A stretch of DNA of 64,000 nucleotides from Oceaniovalibus sp. ACAM 378 (GTDB lineage: Bacteria; Pseudomonadota; Alphaproteobacteria; Rhodobacterales; Rhodobacteraceae): contig NZ_VSJK01000001.1 in assembly GCF_008085915.1 (NCBI RefSeq), positions 124,001 through 188,000 of the forward strand. Direction: 5' to 3'. Under the pieces are notes generated by a model. The model was not told the DNA's origin. It worked only from the letters and a program-made list of their open reading frames with translations, and made no database searches. A program made the position numbers and the translations under genes. This document shows positions 47,097-56,277 of the stretch, one piece after another; within the stretch, counting starts at the first letter, position 1; each line of letters begins with the position of its first letter.

Positions 47097-48448
47097 CATC
47101 CGTCTCCCATCAGGGTTGCGTGAATTTCCATTGCCGCGTCTCGCCCCTGGGCCACGGCTGTCACGGTCAGGTTTTCGCCTGTCGCGGTGCAATCGCCACC
47201 CGCAAAGACGTAGCCATGCGGGGTGGTCCGTCCCCCCGGGCCGGTGTGCAGACTTGCGCCGTCCTGCTCGATGGCGTCGGCCGGATCGTTCGTGATCGGC
47301 ACCATCGACTGACCAATGGCGCGCAGCACCTGATCGGCGGGCAGCGTGAACCGGTCAGGCCCGGGGCGCAGCGCGCCGCCATCCTGCACCGCATAGGCAA
47401 ATTCCACCGCCTCGACCCGATTCTGCCCCGTCACCCGGACCGGAACGGCGCCGGTGATGATCCGCACACCGTTGGTCTGCGCCAGTTCCCGTTCAAACAG
47501 CGAGGCATTCATCCGCTCGGCCTCGCGGCGATAAACCATGGTCACGGTCTGGGCGCCCAAAAGCCGGCTTTGCACCGCTGCGTCCACCGCTGTCATTCCG
47601 CCGCCAATCACCACAACGTCGCGCCCAATGGGCAAGGTGGCCGGATCGTCGCTTTGGCGCAGTCGGGCGATGAAATCGACCGCATCCTCGACGCCGGGCA
47701 GATCGCTGCCCTCGATATCCAACGCGTTGGTCGCCCCCAACCCGATCCCGATGAACACAGCGTCATGATCTTTCCGGAGCGTCGCAAGGGAAATGTCACG
47801 GCCCACCTGCTTATTGTGGCGAATTGTGATGCCACTGATCGACAACAGCCACTCCACCTCTTTTTGCGCGAAACCGTCCGGTGTCTTGTAGCTGGCGATG
47901 CCGTATTCGTTCAGACCGCCGGATTTTGGGCGAGCTTCGAACACCGTCACACCATGCCCCAGCATCGCCAGACGATGCGCACAGGCCAATCCGGCAGGCC
48001 CCGCGCCGATCACCGCAACCGTACGACCCGTCGGTTTGGCCCGGGTATAGGGATGTGGGCGATCCATCAGCGTATCCGTGGCGTACCGTTGCAGCCGACC
48101 AATTTCCACCGGCTTGCCCTCGGCGGCTTCGCGAACGCAAGCCTCTTCGCACAGGGTTTCGGTGGGACAGACCCGGGCGCACATGCCGCCCAGGATGTTC
48201 ATGTCAAAGATCGTCATCGCCGCCGACTCGGGCGTGCCCGTCGAGATCTGGCGGATGAACAGCGGGATATCGATGTCCGTGGGACAGGCCGTAATACAGG
48301 GTGCATCATGGCAGAAATAACAGCGGTCGGCCGCCACCGCTGCCTCGTGCCGATCCAGCGGCGGATGCAGGTCCGCGAAGTTCTCGGCGTAAGCGTCGGG
48401 CGGCAACCGCCCTGCGATCACGCCCGGTGTCATCTGGGTATCGGCCAT
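47096..48448 (-). CDS. preT: NAD-dependent dihydropyrimidine dehydrogenase subunit PreT
   Basis: A 450-residue electron-transfer subunit. The N-terminal Fe-S region is CYFCHDAPCITACPTDIDIP with CARVCPTETLCEEACV. It is followed by an FAD fold (VAVIGAGPAGLACAHRLAML) and an NAD(P)H fold (DVVVIGGGMTAVDAAVQSRL), ending in GYVFAGGDCTATGENLTV. The start is ATG 48448 with GGAGG 5 bases upstream. It acts with PreA in pyrimidine catabolism. No hydantoinase or beta-ureidopropionase gene is visible in the window. Confidence 0.94.
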   Translation of the reverse strand: MADTQMTPGVIAGRLPPDAYAENFADLHPPLDRHEAAVAADRCYFCHDAPCITACPTDIDIPLFIRQISTGTPESAAMTIFDMNILGGMCARVCPTETLCEEACVREAAEGKPVEIGRLQRYATDTLMDRPHPYTRAKPTGRTVAVIGAGPAGLACAHRLAMLGHGVTVFEARPKSGGLNEYGIASYKTPDGFAQKEVEWLLSISGITIRHNKQVGRDISLATLRKDHDAVFIGIGLGATNALDIEGSDLPGVEDAVDFIARLRQSDDPATLPIGRDVVVIGGGMTAVDAAVQSRLLGAQTVTMVYRREAERMNASLFERELAQTNGVRIITGAVPVRVTGQNRVEAVEFAYAVQDGGALRPGPDRFTLPADQVLRAIGQSMVPITNDPADAIEQDGASLHTGPGGRTTPHGYVFAGGDCTATGENLTVTAVAQGRDAAMEIHATLMGDG

Positions 48449-48491
48449 TCCATCCTCCGCCATTCCTGAAGGTCAGACTGCCACAGGCGAA

Positions 48492-48513
48492 AATTTTATC
48501 AACTGGTAAAATT
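48492..48513. promoter_or_regulatory. AT-rich palindrome between preT and accB
   Basis: AATTTTA-N8-TAAAATT, perfect 7-base arms, lies 44-65 bases upstream of preT and about 145 bases before the divergent accB. It stands out in a GC-rich background and is a good candidate operator for pyrimidine-catabolic control. Confidence 0.5.
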
Positions 48514-48655
48514 ACGAAAGTCGCATTCGGTCCGTTCCGGAGAGCCGCTCATACCGGTTTTACGGCTTTAAACATGATGACGGCTGACGTATATGCAGGA
48601 AAAGCGTCAGAACGCACGGCACGCAACCGCCGGTACATCAGGCTCAGAGGATCGT

Positions 48656-49132
48656 ATGACAGACAAAACCCACAAATCGGAAGTGGCCTTCATTCAGGCT
48701 TTGGCCGAACTTCTGCGGGAAAACGATCTGACCGAGCTCAGGGTCAAACGGGAATACGGCGAGTCTGACAGTCTTGACGTCAGAGTCAGCCGCGGCGGAG
48801 CCCCAGTGGTAATGTCAACACCGGCCCAGTTGCCCGCTCCAGTTGCCGCCGCTGCCGCACCGCGCGAATTCGCGAAATCCGACGATCCGTCAACTTTCCC
48901 GGGGGCCGTCACCTCGCCCATGGTTGGCACCGCATATCTGTCGTCCGAACCGGGTGCCGACGTCTTCGTCAAGATCGGCGATACGGTGCAAGAGGGTCAG
49001 ACCCTGATGATCATCGAAGCGATGAAAACCATGAACCAGATCCCTTCGCCCCGCAGCGGTACCGTCAAACGCATCGTGGTCGAAGACGGCAGCCCGGTGG
49101 AATTCGGCGCGCCCCTGATGATAATCGAATAG
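48656..49132 (+). CDS. accB: Biotin carboxyl carrier protein of acetyl-CoA carboxylase
   Basis: A 158-residue carrier of the biotin used in malonyl-CoA synthesis. A helical N-terminal part (VAFIQALAELLRENDLTELRV) is followed by a proline/alanine linker (about residues 65-85) and the biotinyl domain with the target lysine in EAMKTMNQIPSP. AGAGG lies 7 bases before ATG 48656; the open frame upstream is not used. It is directly followed by accC, 9 bases away. Confidence 0.95.
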   Translation: MTDKTHKSEVAFIQALAELLRENDLTELRVKREYGESDSLDVRVSRGGAPVVMSTPAQLPAPVAAAAAPREFAKSDDPSTFPGAVTSPMVGTAYLSSEPGADVFVKIGDTVQEGQTLMIIEAMKTMNQIPSPRSGTVKRIVVEDGSPVEFGAPLMIIE

Positions 49133-49141
49133 GCCGCAGCG

Positions 49142-50488
49142 ATGTTCGACAAAATATTGATCGCCAACCGGGGCGAAATCGCCCTGCGGGTGATCCGCGC
49201 CTGCCGTGAAATGGGAATCGGCAGCGTCGCAGTGCACTCTACCGCAGATGCCGACGCGATGCATGTGCGCATGGCCGACGAATCCGTCTGCATCGGCCCG
49301 CCCTCGGGCGCGCAAAGCTATCTCTCGGTGCCGGCGATCATTTCGGCCTGTGAAATCACCGGCGCTCAGGCGATCCATCCGGGATACGGTTTCCTGTCGG
49401 AAAACGCGAATTTCGTGCAGATCGTCGAAGATCACCAACTGACATTTATCGGCCCCAGCGCCGAACACATCCGTGTCATGGGTGACAAGATCACCGCCAA
49501 GGACACGATGAGAAAGCTGGGCGTGCCCTGTGTGCCCGGATCAGACGGCGGCGTCCCCGATCTGGAAACGGCGCGCGACGTGGCCAAGAAAATCGGCTAT
49601 CCCGTCATCATCAAGGCCACAGCAGGCGGCGGCGGGCGCGGCATGAAAGTTGCCAAGACGGCTGCCGAACTTGAAATCGCATTCCGCACCGCACGGTCAG
49701 AATCCAAGGCCGCCTTTGGCAATGACGAAGTGTACATGGAAAAGTACCTGACGACCCCGCGCCATATCGAAGTTCAGATCTTCGGCGACGGCAAGGGGCG
49801 CGCAGTGCATCTGGGCGAGCGGGATTGTTCGCTGCAACGCCGCCACCAGAAGGTGCTGGAAGAGGCCCCCGGCCCGTCGATCACCCCCGAACAACGCGCC
49901 CGTATTGGCAAGGTCTGCGCCGATGCCGTGGCCGCGATCGGCTACAGTGGTGCCGGAACCATCGAATTTCTGTATGAAAACGATGAGTTCTATTTTATCG
50001 AGATGAACACCCGGCTTCAGGTTGAACACCCTGTGACCGAGGCGGTATTTGGCGTCGATCTGGTGCGCGAACAGATCCGCGTGGCGGCGGGCCTGCCGAT
50101 GGAGTTCAACCAAGACACGCTGCGTCTGACCGGTCACGCCATCGAAGTACGGATCAACGCCGAAAAACTGCCCAATTTCGCGCCATCACCCGGCACGATC
50201 AGCCAATATCATGCGCCCGGCGGATTGGGCGTTCGGATGGATTCCGCGCTCTATGACGGATATCGCATCCCGCCCTACTATGATTCGCTGATCGGCAAGC
50301 TGATTGTCCATGGCCGTGACCGCCCCGAGGCGCTGGCGCGGCTGGAACGCGCCCTTGGCGAGTTGATCGTCGACGGCGTGGACACGACGATCCCGCTGTT
50401 CAACGCACTGCTGCGCGAAGAGGCGGTTCAGACCGGCGGATACAACATTCACTGGCTGGAACACTGGCTTGAAACCAATCTGGGCTGA
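49142..50488 (+). CDS. accC: Biotin carboxylase subunit of acetyl-CoA carboxylase
   Basis: A 448-residue ATP-grasp enzyme that carboxylates biotin on AccB. It starts [20 protein letters not shown] and has [23 protein letters not shown], the glycine-rich ATP loop [13 protein letters not shown], the catalytic [26 protein letters not shown] (cited in parts) and a C-terminal domain ending WLETNLG. The length is typical. It is cotranscribed with accB and probably aat. Confidence 0.97.
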   Translation: MFDKILIANRGEIALRVIRACREMGIGSVAVHSTADADAMHVRMADESVCIGPPSGAQSYLSVPAIISACEITGAQAIHPGYGFLSENANFVQIVEDHQLTFIGPSAEHIRVMGDKITAKDTMRKLGVPCVPGSDGGVPDLETARDVAKKIGYPVIIKATAGGGGRGMKVAKTAAELEIAFRTARSESKAAFGNDEVYMEKYLTTPRHIEVQIFGDGKGRAVHLGERDCSLQRRHQKVLEEAPGPSITPEQRARIGKVCADAVAAIGYSGAGTIEFLYENDEFYFIEMNTRLQVEHPVTEAVFGVDLVREQIRVAAGLPMEFNQDTLRLTGHAIEVRINAEKLPNFAPSPGTISQYHAPGGLGVRMDSALYDGYRIPPYYDSLIGKLIVHGRDRPEALARLERALGELIVDGVDTTIPLFNALLREEAVQTGGYNIHWLEHWLETNLG

Positions 50489-50515
50489 ATTTTGTCTGGT
50501 GCTGCGCCTTTGGCC

Positions 50516-51142
50516 ATGACGCCAGAACTGCTGCTGCAGGCCTATGCCATGGGGATTTTCCCCATGGCCGACAGCCGCGACAGCCCTGAAATCCACTGGA
50601 TCGATCCGCTTCGCCGCGGCGTGTTTCCTCTGGACCGGTTTCATGTGTCACGCAGCCTGCGCCGGCAGATCGCCCGTGAACCCTTTCGAATCTCTTTCGA
50701 CACCGATTTCGGGGCTATCGTCGGCGGGTGTGCTGCGCGCTCGGAAACCTGGATCAACGACGAAATTTTCGCGCTCTACGACCTACTGCACCGGGACGGG
50801 TTCGCCCATTCGGCTGAGGTGTGGGAGGGTGAACTTTTGGTCGGCGGCGTTTACGGCGTGGTCATCGGCGCGGCATTCTTTGGCGAATCAATGTTTTCGC
50901 GGCGCACGGGCGCATCGAAAATCGCGCTGACCTATCTGATTGACCGACTGCGCACGGGGGGGTTTACCCTGTTTGACACGCAGTTCCTGACAGACCATCT
51001 GGCCAGTCTTGGCGCCACCGAAGTGTCGCGGAGTGCGTATCACAAGATGCTGAAATCGGCCGTTTCAGCCGAAGCGCGTTTTGACACAGGGCCGGTGCAA
51101 TCCGCGGATCAGATTTTGCAGCGGATGACCCAGACGTCATAG
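50516..51142 (+). CDS. aat: Leucyl/phenylalanyl-tRNA--protein transferase
   Basis: Adds Leu or Phe to N-terminal Arg/Lys of proteins for ClpS/ClpAP turnover. About 208 residues: MTPELLLQAYAMGIFPMADS, IHWIDPLRRGVFPLDRFHVS, GGVYGVVIGAAFFGESMFSR and LFDTQFLTDHLASLGATEVSR are all family hallmarks. The start is not certain: ATG 50516 or a TTG at 50492, neither with a good site. It lies 27 bases after accC (or 3 if TTG is used) and overlaps the convergent DUF2155 gene by 34 bases. Confidence 0.92.
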   Translation: MTPELLLQAYAMGIFPMADSRDSPEIHWIDPLRRGVFPLDRFHVSRSLRRQIAREPFRISFDTDFGAIVGGCAARSETWINDEIFALYDLLHRDGFAHSAEVWEGELLVGGVYGVVIGAAFFGESMFSRRTGASKIALTYLIDRLRTGGFTLFDTQFLTDHLASLGATEVSRSAYHKMLKSAVSAEARFDTGPVQSADQILQRMTQTS

Positions 51143-51510
51143 CGGGGATGTTCCAGCGCGTTCAGCGCGGGAGAAGACGCAATCATCCAGCCCTGGAACT
51201 GTGGCTGATCGACCCCGGCATCACGAATCACCAGATAGGCATAGGCATCGCCGTTCGGGTCGTTCACCGGATAGCGGCAATCGCCCAGCGTGATCTGCAA
51301 CCGCCCCAGAGCGGCTGTATGGCCCACCGAGATCTCGATATCCGTGACGAAGCCCGAAACCTTGTCCAATCCGCGCAGCATCGCCGTGGGGGCGCTTTTG
51401 ACACGCACACCCTCTTGGGCGACCGTCGGCATGACAGCGGCGATCTGGATCAAAGCACATGCGATGATCCCGAAAAGACGGCTCGAACGACGGTTCACTC
51501 GGGCGTCCAT
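51109..51510 (-). CDS. DUF2155-domain secreted protein
   Basis: A 133-residue exported protein with signal peptide ([20 protein letters not shown], then QEG). The DUF2155 core has [33 protein letters not shown] and [23 protein letters not shown], ending in IRCKI with paired cysteines. The family is restricted to alphaproteobacteria and has no known activity. The start overlaps the end of the NDUFA12-like gene by 16 bases, so the two form an operon. Confidence 0.88.
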   Translation of the reverse strand: MDARVNRRSSRLFGIIACALIQIAAVMPTVAQEGVRVKSAPTAMLRGLDKVSGFVTDIEISVGHTAALGRLQITLGDCRYPVNDPNGDAYAYLVIRDAGVDQPQFQGWMIASSPALNALEHPRYDVWVIRCKI

Positions 51511-51878
51511 GCCTCGTAATCGGAACGGGGTGCGGGATCGACGCGGCGCAGCGACCCGGCAGGTGCATAGGCCTGATCGGTCCCGGTCAGGTTGGGCAGA
51601 TGCGGTTTTTCCCACGACTTGTACTTAAACGGCGCCTTCGTCGGCGGTTCGTCCCAAGTGTGGTGCAGCCATCCATGCCACTCTGCGGTGACGCGGCTTG
51701 CCTCGGATTCGCCGTTGAAGATCACCCAGCGGCGACTGGCGTCGGCGTTCTGATAGAATATATTGCCCGCCGCATCCTCGCCCACACGGGTTCCGTTGCG
51801 CCAGGTCCAAAGCTGGGTATTCAGCGTCTGACCGTTCCACCAGGTGACGGCGCGCAGCAGCGTGTTAAGAATGCCCAT
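51495..51878 (-). CDS. NADH:ubiquinone oxidoreductase NDUFA12-like subunit
   Basis: A 127-residue homologue of the mitochondrial complex I accessory subunit NDUFA12 (B17.2). It has the [21 protein letters not shown] stretch, [33 protein letters not shown] and [12 protein letters not shown], which are characteristic. It is found in alphaproteobacteria as an accessory complex I subunit. It is encoded away from the nuo cluster, next to DUF2155 as is usual in this group. Confidence 0.93.
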   Translation of the reverse strand: MGILNTLLRAVTWWNGQTLNTQLWTWRNGTRVGEDAAGNIFYQNADASRRWVIFNGESEASRVTAEWHGWLHHTWDEPPTKAPFKYKSWEKPHLPNLTGTDQAYAPAGSLRRVDPAPRSDYEAWTPE

Positions 51879-51941
51879 TCAAGCCTCCGGTTCGTTAATT
51901 CGTGATATACCCGGCACCGGGCAAAGACCAGTGCCGGCAAC

Positions 51942-52232
51942 TCAGAGCGGCAGCTCTTCGATGATGGAGAGTTCGCGCTGCGCCGCACCTTTGGCAAATC
52001 CCAAAGCCTCTTGATAGCCGGGCGAATGATAGCAATCGTGGGCTGCCTGCATGCTGGGAAACCGCGCGACCACATTGCGCGACCGATCAGGCCCCTCAAG
52101 CGTTTCATAGGCACCGCCCCGGGCCAGAAACACGCCGCCGTGTTCGGCAATCACGCCGGTCGCGCGTTTGGCGTATTCGCCGTAAGATGCTTCGTCCGTG
52201 ACGGTGACATGGGCAATCCAGAGAGCGGTCAT
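51942..52232 (-). CDS. DUF1330-domain protein
   Basis: A 96-residue dimeric ferredoxin-like barrel protein of the DUF1330 family. It has TALWIAHVTVTDEASYGEYAK, GGVFLARGGAYETLEG, NVVARFPSMQAAHDCYHSPGY (a stress-barrel signature) and the final REL-SIIEEL. The enzyme role of this family is unknown. It lies 4 bases after alaS and probably shares its transcript. Confidence 0.87.
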   Translation of the reverse strand: MTALWIAHVTVTDEASYGEYAKRATGVIAEHGGVFLARGGAYETLEGPDRSRNVVARFPSMQAAHDCYHSPGYQEALGFAKGAAQRELSIIEELPL

Positions 52233-52236
52233 GGCT

Positions 52237-54885
52237 TTAGCCTTTCAACAGGGTTTCGGCGGCCGAAATTGCGGCATCGGCGTTGGTGGCATCCTTGGCG
52301 CCGCCCTGTGCCATATCAGGACGCCCGCCGCCGCCCCGCCCGCCCATCTGTTCAACCGCGACCCGTACCAGATCCACCGCCGACAGCCGGCCCGTCAGAT
52401 CATCGGTCACCCCGGCCGCCACCGCCACTCGGTCCCCCGCCGCGATCAGCAAAACCGCGCCCGACCCGATCCGAGCTTTTTGCGCATCGATCAGCCCCGG
52501 CAGATCCTTACCGGACACGCCGTTCAGCACCTGAGCGACGAAATTTACCCCGTTCACCTGTTTCGGCGCGTCCTGCGCGGCACCACCCGACATCGCCAGA
52601 TCCCGGCGCAGTTGTGCCACCTCATTGGCCAGTGCCTTGCGTTCCTCAAGCAGCGCGCGCACCCGGTCGGGCACATCGGCAGCCTGGGACTTCAGCGCAA
52701 TCGCAGTGTCGGCCAACCGCCGGTCCTGCCCCATCAGATAGTCCAGAGCGGCAGCACCGGTCAGCGCCTCGATCCGGCGCACGCCCGCGCTGGACGCGGA
52801 ATCGCCCGTGGCGACGAACAGACCGATTTCGCCGGTCTGTGCCACATGGGTGCCGCCACAGAGTTCGACGCTCCAGGTCTGACCATCCGAGCCTTTTCCC
52901 GTGTCGGCGCGGCCCATGGAAACCACACGCACTTCGTCGCCATATTTTTCACCGAACAGCGCCTGCGCGCCCAGTGCCCGGGCATCGTCGGGCGTCATGA
53001 TCCGGGTGGTTACCGGTGCGTTCTGGCGGATAAACCCGTTAACCTGACGCTCGACCTCGGCGATTTCCGCAAGGGTCAACCCCTTGCCATGGCTGAAATC
53101 AAACCGCAGCCGGTCGGGCGCGTTCAGCGATCCGCGCTGTGCAACGTGATCGCCCAGAACTCCGCGCAGCGCCTCATTGAGAAGATGGGTTGCCGAATGA
53201 TTGCCACGGATCAGCGCGCGACGGTCATGATCGACCGTCAGAACCGCACCGCTGCCACTCGAAATCTCGCCCTCGGTCACCTCGGAAAAATGGATCACGA
53301 CACCGGCGACACGGCGCGTGTCGATCACGCGCGCCTTGCCTGTCGCGGTGCTCAGCGTGCCAGTGTCGCCGACCTGACCGCCGGATTCTGCATAGAATGG
53401 CGTCTGGTTGGTGACGATCTGAACCGCTTCGCCCTTCTTGGCCGTCTTGATCGGATCACTGCCCGCGATCACGGCAAGGATCTGACCCTCGGTCTGTTCG
53501 GTGTCATAGCCAAGGAATTCGGTCGCCCCGTGCCGCTCGGCAAGGTCGAACCAGATGGCGGCGTCAGCGGTTTCGCCCGACCCGGCCCAAGCGGCCCGTG
53601 CGCGCGTCTTCTGCTCTTGCATCGCAACGTCAAATCCGGCGGTGTCGACCGCCCGGCCCTTTTCACGCAGCGCATCCTGCGTCAAATCCAGAGGAAACCC
53701 AAAGGTGTCATAGAGTTTGAACGCGGCGGCACCGGGCAGTTCACCACCCTCGGGCAGCCGTGACAATTCGTCATCCAACAACCGCAGCCCGCGATCCAGT
53801 GTTTGACGGAACCGGGTTTCTTCGGAGAGTAGCGTGTCCTGAATGGTGGATTGTGCCAGCCCGAGTTCGGGATAGGGCTGACCCATCTGGTTGACCAGAG
53901 CGGGGACAAGCCGATGCATCACCGGATCGCCCGCCCCCAAAAGGTGCGCGTGACGCATCGCCCGCCGCATGATCCGCCGCAGAACATAACCACGGCCTTC
54001 GTTGCTGGGCAGAACCCCATCGGCGATCAGGAACGAGGTCGCGCGCAGATGATCGGCAATGACCCGGTGATGAATATTGCCCGGACCGTCGGGATCGGTG
54101 TTCGTCGCATGGGCGCTCGCCTCGATCAGGGCACGAAACAGGTCGGTGTCGTAATTGTCGTGCTTGCCCTGCAATAGCGCGCCGATCCGCTCCAGTCCCA
54201 TGCCGGTATCGATGCTCTGATTCGGCAGATCGCGGCGGGAGCCATCCTCCATCTGTTCATATTGCATGAACACCAGGTTCCAGATTTCGATAAACCGGTC
54301 GCCATCCTCATCCGGGCTGCCCGGGGGACCGCCGGGGATGTGATCGCCGTGGTCATAGAAGATTTCGGTGCAGGGGCCGCAGGGGCCAGTCGGGCCGGCA
54401 GACCAGAAATTATCATCGGTCGCGATGCGGATGATCCGGTCATCTGGCAGACCGGCCGCCTTTTTCCAGATTTCCACCGCCTCATCGTCGGTATGATACA
54501 CGGTGACCAGCAGCCGGTTCTTGTCGATGCCGAATTCGCGGGTCAGCAGGTTCCAGGCAAAGGGAATCGCGTCTTCCTTGAAGTAATCGCCAAAGCTGAA
54601 ATTTCCCAGCATTTCAAAGAAGGTGTGGTGGCGGGCAGTGTATCCAACATTGTCCAGATCGTTGTGCTTGCCACCTGCGCGCACACATTTCTGCGCGGTG
54701 GTGGCCCGTTTATAGTCACGGTGCTCAACGCCGGTGAACAGATTCTTGAACTGTACCATTCCGGCGGCTGTAAACATCAGCGTCGGATCGTTTCGCGGCA
54801 CAAGCGGACTGCTCGCAACGATCTCGTGGTCGTTTTGGCCAAAATAGTTCAGGAAGGTGGATCGGATATCATTCAGGCTGGGCAT
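52237..54885 (-). CDS. alaS: Alanyl-tRNA synthetase
   Basis: Charges tRNA-Ala and edits mischarged Ser/Gly. The 882-residue length is normal. Class II core: [36 protein letters not shown] and [19 protein letters not shown]. The editing domain has [19 protein letters not shown] and the zinc-type [17 protein letters not shown]. The C-Ala domain ends with [16 protein letters not shown]. The start [11 protein letters not shown] at 54885 fits the family. The order recA then alaS on the same strand is common in bacteria. Confidence 0.97.
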   Translation of the reverse strand: MPSLNDIRSTFLNYFGQNDHEIVASSPLVPRNDPTLMFTAAGMVQFKNLFTGVEHRDYKRATTAQKCVRAGGKHNDLDNVGYTARHHTFFEMLGNFSFGDYFKEDAIPFAWNLLTREFGIDKNRLLVTVYHTDDEAVEIWKKAAGLPDDRIIRIATDDNFWSAGPTGPCGPCTEIFYDHGDHIPGGPPGSPDEDGDRFIEIWNLVFMQYEQMEDGSRRDLPNQSIDTGMGLERIGALLQGKHDNYDTDLFRALIEASAHATNTDPDGPGNIHHRVIADHLRATSFLIADGVLPSNEGRGYVLRRIMRRAMRHAHLLGAGDPVMHRLVPALVNQMGQPYPELGLAQSTIQDTLLSEETRFRQTLDRGLRLLDDELSRLPEGGELPGAAAFKLYDTFGFPLDLTQDALREKGRAVDTAGFDVAMQEQKTRARAAWAGSGETADAAIWFDLAERHGATEFLGYDTEQTEGQILAVIAGSDPIKTAKKGEAVQIVTNQTPFYAESGGQVGDTGTLSTATGKARVIDTRRVAGVVIHFSEVTEGEISSGSGAVLTVDHDRRALIRGNHSATHLLNEALRGVLGDHVAQRGSLNAPDRLRFDFSHGKGLTLAEIAEVERQVNGFIRQNAPVTTRIMTPDDARALGAQALFGEKYGDEVRVVSMGRADTGKGSDGQTWSVELCGGTHVAQTGEIGLFVATGDSASSAGVRRIEALTGAAALDYLMGQDRRLADTAIALKSQAADVPDRVRALLEERKALANEVAQLRRDLAMSGGAAQDAPKQVNGVNFVAQVLNGVSGKDLPGLIDAQKARIGSGAVLLIAAGDRVAVAAGVTDDLTGRLSAVDLVRVAVEQMGGRGGGGRPDMAQGGAKDATNADAAISAAETLLKG

Positions 54886-55029
54886 GATGGCAGGTCGGTC
54901 CCAAATTCGGTTTCCCACATGCTCTATCGTCGGGGCGCAGGCCTGTCCACAGCCCTTGCCGTGATCATCGGCGGCGCGTCGGTTTCGACGTGCCGCCGAT
55001 GATCGAAATTAAGACCTGTCCCGGTCAGG

Positions 55030-56100
55030 TCAATCGTCGACGACCGGGTCGCTATCGCTCGTTTTCGACTGAAAATCCAGACCGTGGGAGGCGCGGATCT
55101 TATCCTCGATCTCCGAGGCCATATCAGGATTATCTTTCAGGAACTGTTTGGCAGTCTCGCGGCCCTGACCGATACGCTCATCTCCGTAAGAGAACCACGA
55201 CCCGGCCTTGTTCACCACACCGGCCAGCACCCCAAGGTCGAGCAGCTCGCCGCGTTTGGAAATACCCTCGCCATACATGATGTCGAATTCAACCTGACGG
55301 AACGGCGGCGCAACCTTGTTCTTGACCACTTTGACCCGGGTCTGGTTGCCCACAACCTCGTCCCGGTCCTTGACCGAACCAATGCGACGGATGTCGAGCC
55401 GGACCGATGAATAGAATTTCAGCGCATTCCCACCCGTCGTCGTTTCCGGGCTGCCGAACATGACGCCGATTTTCATCCGCAACTGGTTGATGAAGATCAC
55501 CATGCATTTCGACCGGCTGATCGAACCGGTCAACTTGCGCATGGCTTGGCTCATCAGGCGGGCCTGAACGCCGACGCTGGAATCTCCCATGTCGCCTTCA
55601 AGCTCGCTTTTCGGCGTCAGGGCCGCAACCGAATCGACAATCACAAGGCTGACCGCGCCCGATCGCACCAAAGTGTCGGTGATCTCCAGCGCCTGTTCGC
55701 CGGTGTCCGGCTGACTGATCAGCAGTTCATCCAGATTGACGCCCAGCTTCTTGGCATAGAGCGGGTCAAGCGCGTGTTCGGCATCGACAAAAGCACAAAC
55801 GCCGCCGTTTTTCTGTTCTTCGGCAGCCACATGCAGGGCGAGCGTCGTTTTGCCCGAACTTTCGGGGCCATAGATCTCAATGATCCGGCCACGCGGCAAG
55901 CCACCGATGCCAAGCGCAATGTCGAGTCCGAGTGACCCGGTTGAAATCGCCTCAATCTCGGCCACGGGATTGTTCGCCCCGAGCCGCATGATGGAGCCTT
56001 TGCCGAACTGTCGTTCGATCTGCGCCAGCGCAGAATCCAGCGCCTTTTGTTTTTCAGTGCTTCGCTTGTCTGTCATGTCTAAAAGATTTGCCGTTGCCAT
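55030..56100 (-). CDS. recA: Recombinase RecA
   Basis: ATP-dependent strand exchange protein and co-protease for LexA. The 356-residue protein has [13 protein letters not shown], Walker [15 protein letters not shown], the Walker B region [18 protein letters not shown] then [23 protein letters not shown] loop [20 protein letters not shown] and [17 protein letters not shown]. The start ATG 56100 has AAGGAAG upstream. A LexA box lies 51 bases upstream. It is downstream of cckA and upstream of alaS. Confidence 0.97.
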   Translation of the reverse strand: MATANLLDMTDKRSTEKQKALDSALAQIERQFGKGSIMRLGANNPVAEIEAISTGSLGLDIALGIGGLPRGRIIEIYGPESSGKTTLALHVAAEEQKNGGVCAFVDAEHALDPLYAKKLGVNLDELLISQPDTGEQALEITDTLVRSGAVSLVIVDSVAALTPKSELEGDMGDSSVGVQARLMSQAMRKLTGSISRSKCMVIFINQLRMKIGVMFGSPETTTGGNALKFYSSVRLDIRRIGSVKDRDEVVGNQTRVKVVKNKVAPPFRQVEFDIMYGEGISKRGELLDLGVLAGVVNKAGSWFSYGDERIGQGRETAKQFLKDNPDMASEIEDKIRASHGLDFQSKTSDSDPVVDD

Positions 56101-56150
56101 GTTTGACTTCCTTGTTTCACACCCCGACCCGGGTAGCAATGACTGCCGTT

Positions 56151-56165
56151 GTTCGCCTCTTGTTC
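56151..56165. promoter_or_regulatory. LexA (SOS) box before recA
   Basis: GTTC-GCCTCTT-GTTC is an exact match to the alphaproteobacterial SOS box GTTC-N7-GTTC, 51 bases before the recA start. A degenerate second copy (GTTC-N7-GTCC, minus strand) lies at 56181-56195. Confidence 0.85.
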
Positions 56166-56234
56166 TTGCACTCTATATGAGGACAAAAAGAGAACAATTC
56201 AACCGAATTCGCACCCCACAGTTCCTCAGAATGG

Positions 56235-56249
56235 TTAACCAACCGTTAC
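56235..56249. promoter_or_regulatory. Near-consensus CtrA half-site pair between cckA and recA
   Basis: TTAA-CCAACCG-TTAC differs by one base from the CtrA motif TTAA-N7-TTAA. It lies about 135 bases upstream of recA. Confidence 0.3.
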
Positions 56250-56253
56250 GGCA

Positions 56254-56269
56254 GCCCGGTTTGACGGGC
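56254..56269 (-). terminator. Short hairpin after cckA
   Basis: Stem GCCCG/CGGGC with a six-base loop lies just past the cckA stop. It lacks a T-run and is only a weak candidate. Confidence 0.3.
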
Positions 56270-56277
56270 CGGGATTG

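Noticed and set aside
47120-48469. 449-codon plus-strand open frame
   Set aside because: It is antisense to preT, which has full Fe-S and flavin motifs.
52198-53763. 521-codon plus-strand open frame
   Set aside because: It is antisense to alaS and is a shadow of its codon pattern.
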